Below, in pieces: positions 5,528 through 6,555 of a DNA stretch of 6,555 nucleotides. Where the stretch lies: positions 1 through 6,555 of the forward strand of contig JADHKY010000060.1 in NCBI GenBank assembly GCA_016780945.1. Reading direction: 5' to 3'. Each line of letters starts with the position of its first letter. Position 1 is the stretch's first letter. A program made the translations under genes and the position numbers. The stretch is from Aquiluna sp. Lineage in GTDB: Bacteria > Actinomycetota > Actinomycetes > Actinomycetales > Microbacteriaceae. The notes under the pieces were generated by a model. It saw only the letters and a list, made by a program, of their open reading frames with translations, did not search any database and was not told the origin of the DNA.

Positions 5528-6555
5528 TTGAGCCAATCAGAATTCCAATTTATTGAACCAGAGCGCCCCAAGCGAAGGCGCTGGATTCGCTATCTTCTTC
5601 TTTCGATTGCTGCAGTCGTCACCGTGGCCATGGTCACCCTGGGTGGTGGGGTTGTCTATGTCTCAACTCAGCTAAGAGCTGCGGGTATCGAAGTTTTTTC
5701 CACAGACGGCGAAACCTTTGACGTTCCAACCGCGGAAGAGATAAACGGCCCGATAAACCTGCTGCTAATTGGTTCCGACACTCGTGAGGGCCAGGGGTCT
5801 ACGGCTTATGGGCCGGTTGGTGCAGAGCTTGCGGATGTCATCATCCTCTTGCACATCAACGAGGAGCGCTCGAACGCGGTTGCTATGAGTTTTCCAAGGG
5901 ATCTCATGATTGCAGTTCCTGAGTGTCCCAACCCCGAGGGTGGTGCGCCATACCCGGCTAAAGAGTTTGTTCAAATAAATTCCACGATGAACTACGGCGG
6001 CCCCGCCTGCACACTCCTTGCCGTGCAGTCGCTGACGGGCATAGAGATCCCCTACCTAGCCATGATTGATTTCAAGGGTGTTATCGCAATGAGCGAGGCC
6101 GTTGGCGGTGTTGATGTCTGTGTGGCAGAGCCAATCAATGATGACTACACCCAGCTTTATCTCGATGCCGGAGAGCACACGCTCATCGGTGAGGAGGCAC
6201 TTGCATTCTTGCGAACCCGACACGGAGTCGGTGACGGCTCTGACCTTTCCCGCATTTCAAACCAGCAGGTCTTTCTAACGTCACTGGTAAGAAAACTCAA
6301 AGACGAAGGTGCTCTGACGAACCCCTTCACCATGTTCCGTTTGGGCACAGCAGCACTGAACAACATGACCCTCTCCAGAAGCCTTACAGACCTTGGCGTT
6401 ATCTATGGCATGGCCAGGGAGGTCAACGACGTTGACCTAGACAAGATCACATTCCTGAAGCTGCCGGTCTATGACTTAGAGGGCGACTTCGCCGGAAGGG
6501 TCGGTGTCTCCACTGAGCGAGCGACATTGCTCTTTGACAAGCTCGCCAATGATGA
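5528..6555 (+). CDS. LytR-CpsA-Psr (LCP) family cell-wall glycopolymer ligase, 3'-truncated
   Basis: The frame is open to the window edge, giving 342 whole codons. I take TTG at 5528 as the start: GTAGG (5516-5520) sits seven bases upstream as a ribosome site, and no ATG or GTG lies between it and the in-frame stop at 5492. Residues 12-21 are strongly basic (RPKRRRWIR), then one membrane helix (about 22-46), leaving the rest outside. The LCP domain begins near residue 76 (INLLLIGSDTR, with Asp84 and Arg86), followed by Asp103, the SFPRDL motif (Arg124, Asp125), the FLRTRH arginines 229 and 231, and DLSRISNQQ (239-247, Arg242). These residues bind the polyprenyl pyrophosphate head group. The family transfers teichoic acid-like or arabinogalactan polymers to peptidoglycan. 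Extracellular Cys133, Cys161 and Cys198 may form a disulfide. It has no evident functional link to the sugar genes. Confidence 0.92.
   Translation, partial: MSQSEFQFIEPERPKRRRWIRYLLLSIAAVVTVAMVTLGGGVVYVSTQLRAAGIEVFSTDGETFDVPTAEEINGPINLLLIGSDTREGQGSTAYGPVGAELADVIILLHINEERSNAVAMSFPRDLMIAVPECPNPEGGAPYPAKEFVQINSTMNYGGPACTLLAVQSLTGIEIPYLAMIDFKGVIAMSEAVGGVDVCVAEPINDDYTQLYLDAGEHTLIGEEALAFLRTRHGVGDGSDLSRISNQQVFLTSLVRKLKDEGALTNPFTMFRLGTAALNNMTLSRSLTDLGVIYGMAREVNDVDLDKITFLKLPVYDLEGDFAGRVGVSTERATLLFDKLAND

Noticed and set aside
5498..5528. Second attachment site or duplicate tRNA 3' end at the right edge of the sugar cassette
   Set aside because: I looked for a copy of the tRNA T-arm/acceptor sequence near the LCP start and found none, so a site-specific integrated element is not supported.
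1..6555. CRISPR array, insertion sequence, prophage or toxin-antitoxin module
   Set aside because: There are no regularly spaced repeats, transposase or integrase genes, terminal inverted repeats or small paired genes; every long interval is accounted for by ordinary genes.

Overview
The window looks like chromosomal DNA from a free-living actinobacterium of moderate G+C content. My best guess is a Microbacteriaceae-type organism, possibly one of the small-genome freshwater lineages. This is inferred from the AglE-type sugar transporter with a separate cytoplasmic GH1 enzyme, the Lys/Arg-rich LytR-CpsA-Psr (LCP) membrane protein, a TTG start, and codon habits. No species-diagnostic marker such as rRNA is present, so the placement is tentative.

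Layout from left to right: (1) 1-420, the C-terminal half of a HAD/Cof-type phosphatase, cut by the window edge. (2) 438-525, a complete tRNA-Ser(UGA) with encoded CCA. (3) 526-700, a 175-base control region with a LacI-family-type operator, a cluster of TGTAA/TTACA half-sites and a 10-bp inverted repeat. (4) 701-4121, a three-gene sugar ABC importer operon: an AglE-like lipoprotein (701-2086), a strong intercistronic hairpin (2107-2140), an AglF-like permease (2161-3180) and an AglG-like permease (3180-4121) joined by a one-base stop/start overlap. (5) 4118-5497 on the minus strand, a GH1 beta-glucosidase that converges on the operon; its stop codon shares a CTAG palindrome with the stop of the second permease. 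(6) 5528 to the end, an LCP cell-wall ligase, divergent from the glucosidase with a gap of only about 30 bases and cut by the right edge.

How the genes fit together: the lipoprotein captures an oligosaccharide or glucoside outside the membrane, the two permeases form the channel, and the cytoplasmic GH1 enzyme releases glucose or another monosaccharide. No ATP-binding subunit is encoded here, so a shared MsiK/UgpC-type ATPase elsewhere is expected. No regulator gene is present, although a LacI-type operator lies upstream of aglE. The uptake cassette sits between a housekeeping HAD/tRNA-Ser block and an LCP gene, which suggests accessory catabolic cargo placed next to a tRNA gene. No integrase, att repeat or insertion sequence is visible.

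I see no CRISPR array, transposon, phage gene or wholly new multi-gene system. The most interesting features are regulatory and architectural: the half-site cluster, the hairpin plus codon-use contrast that probably set binding protein over permease levels, the interlocked stop codons, and a possible leaderless start for the glucosidase.
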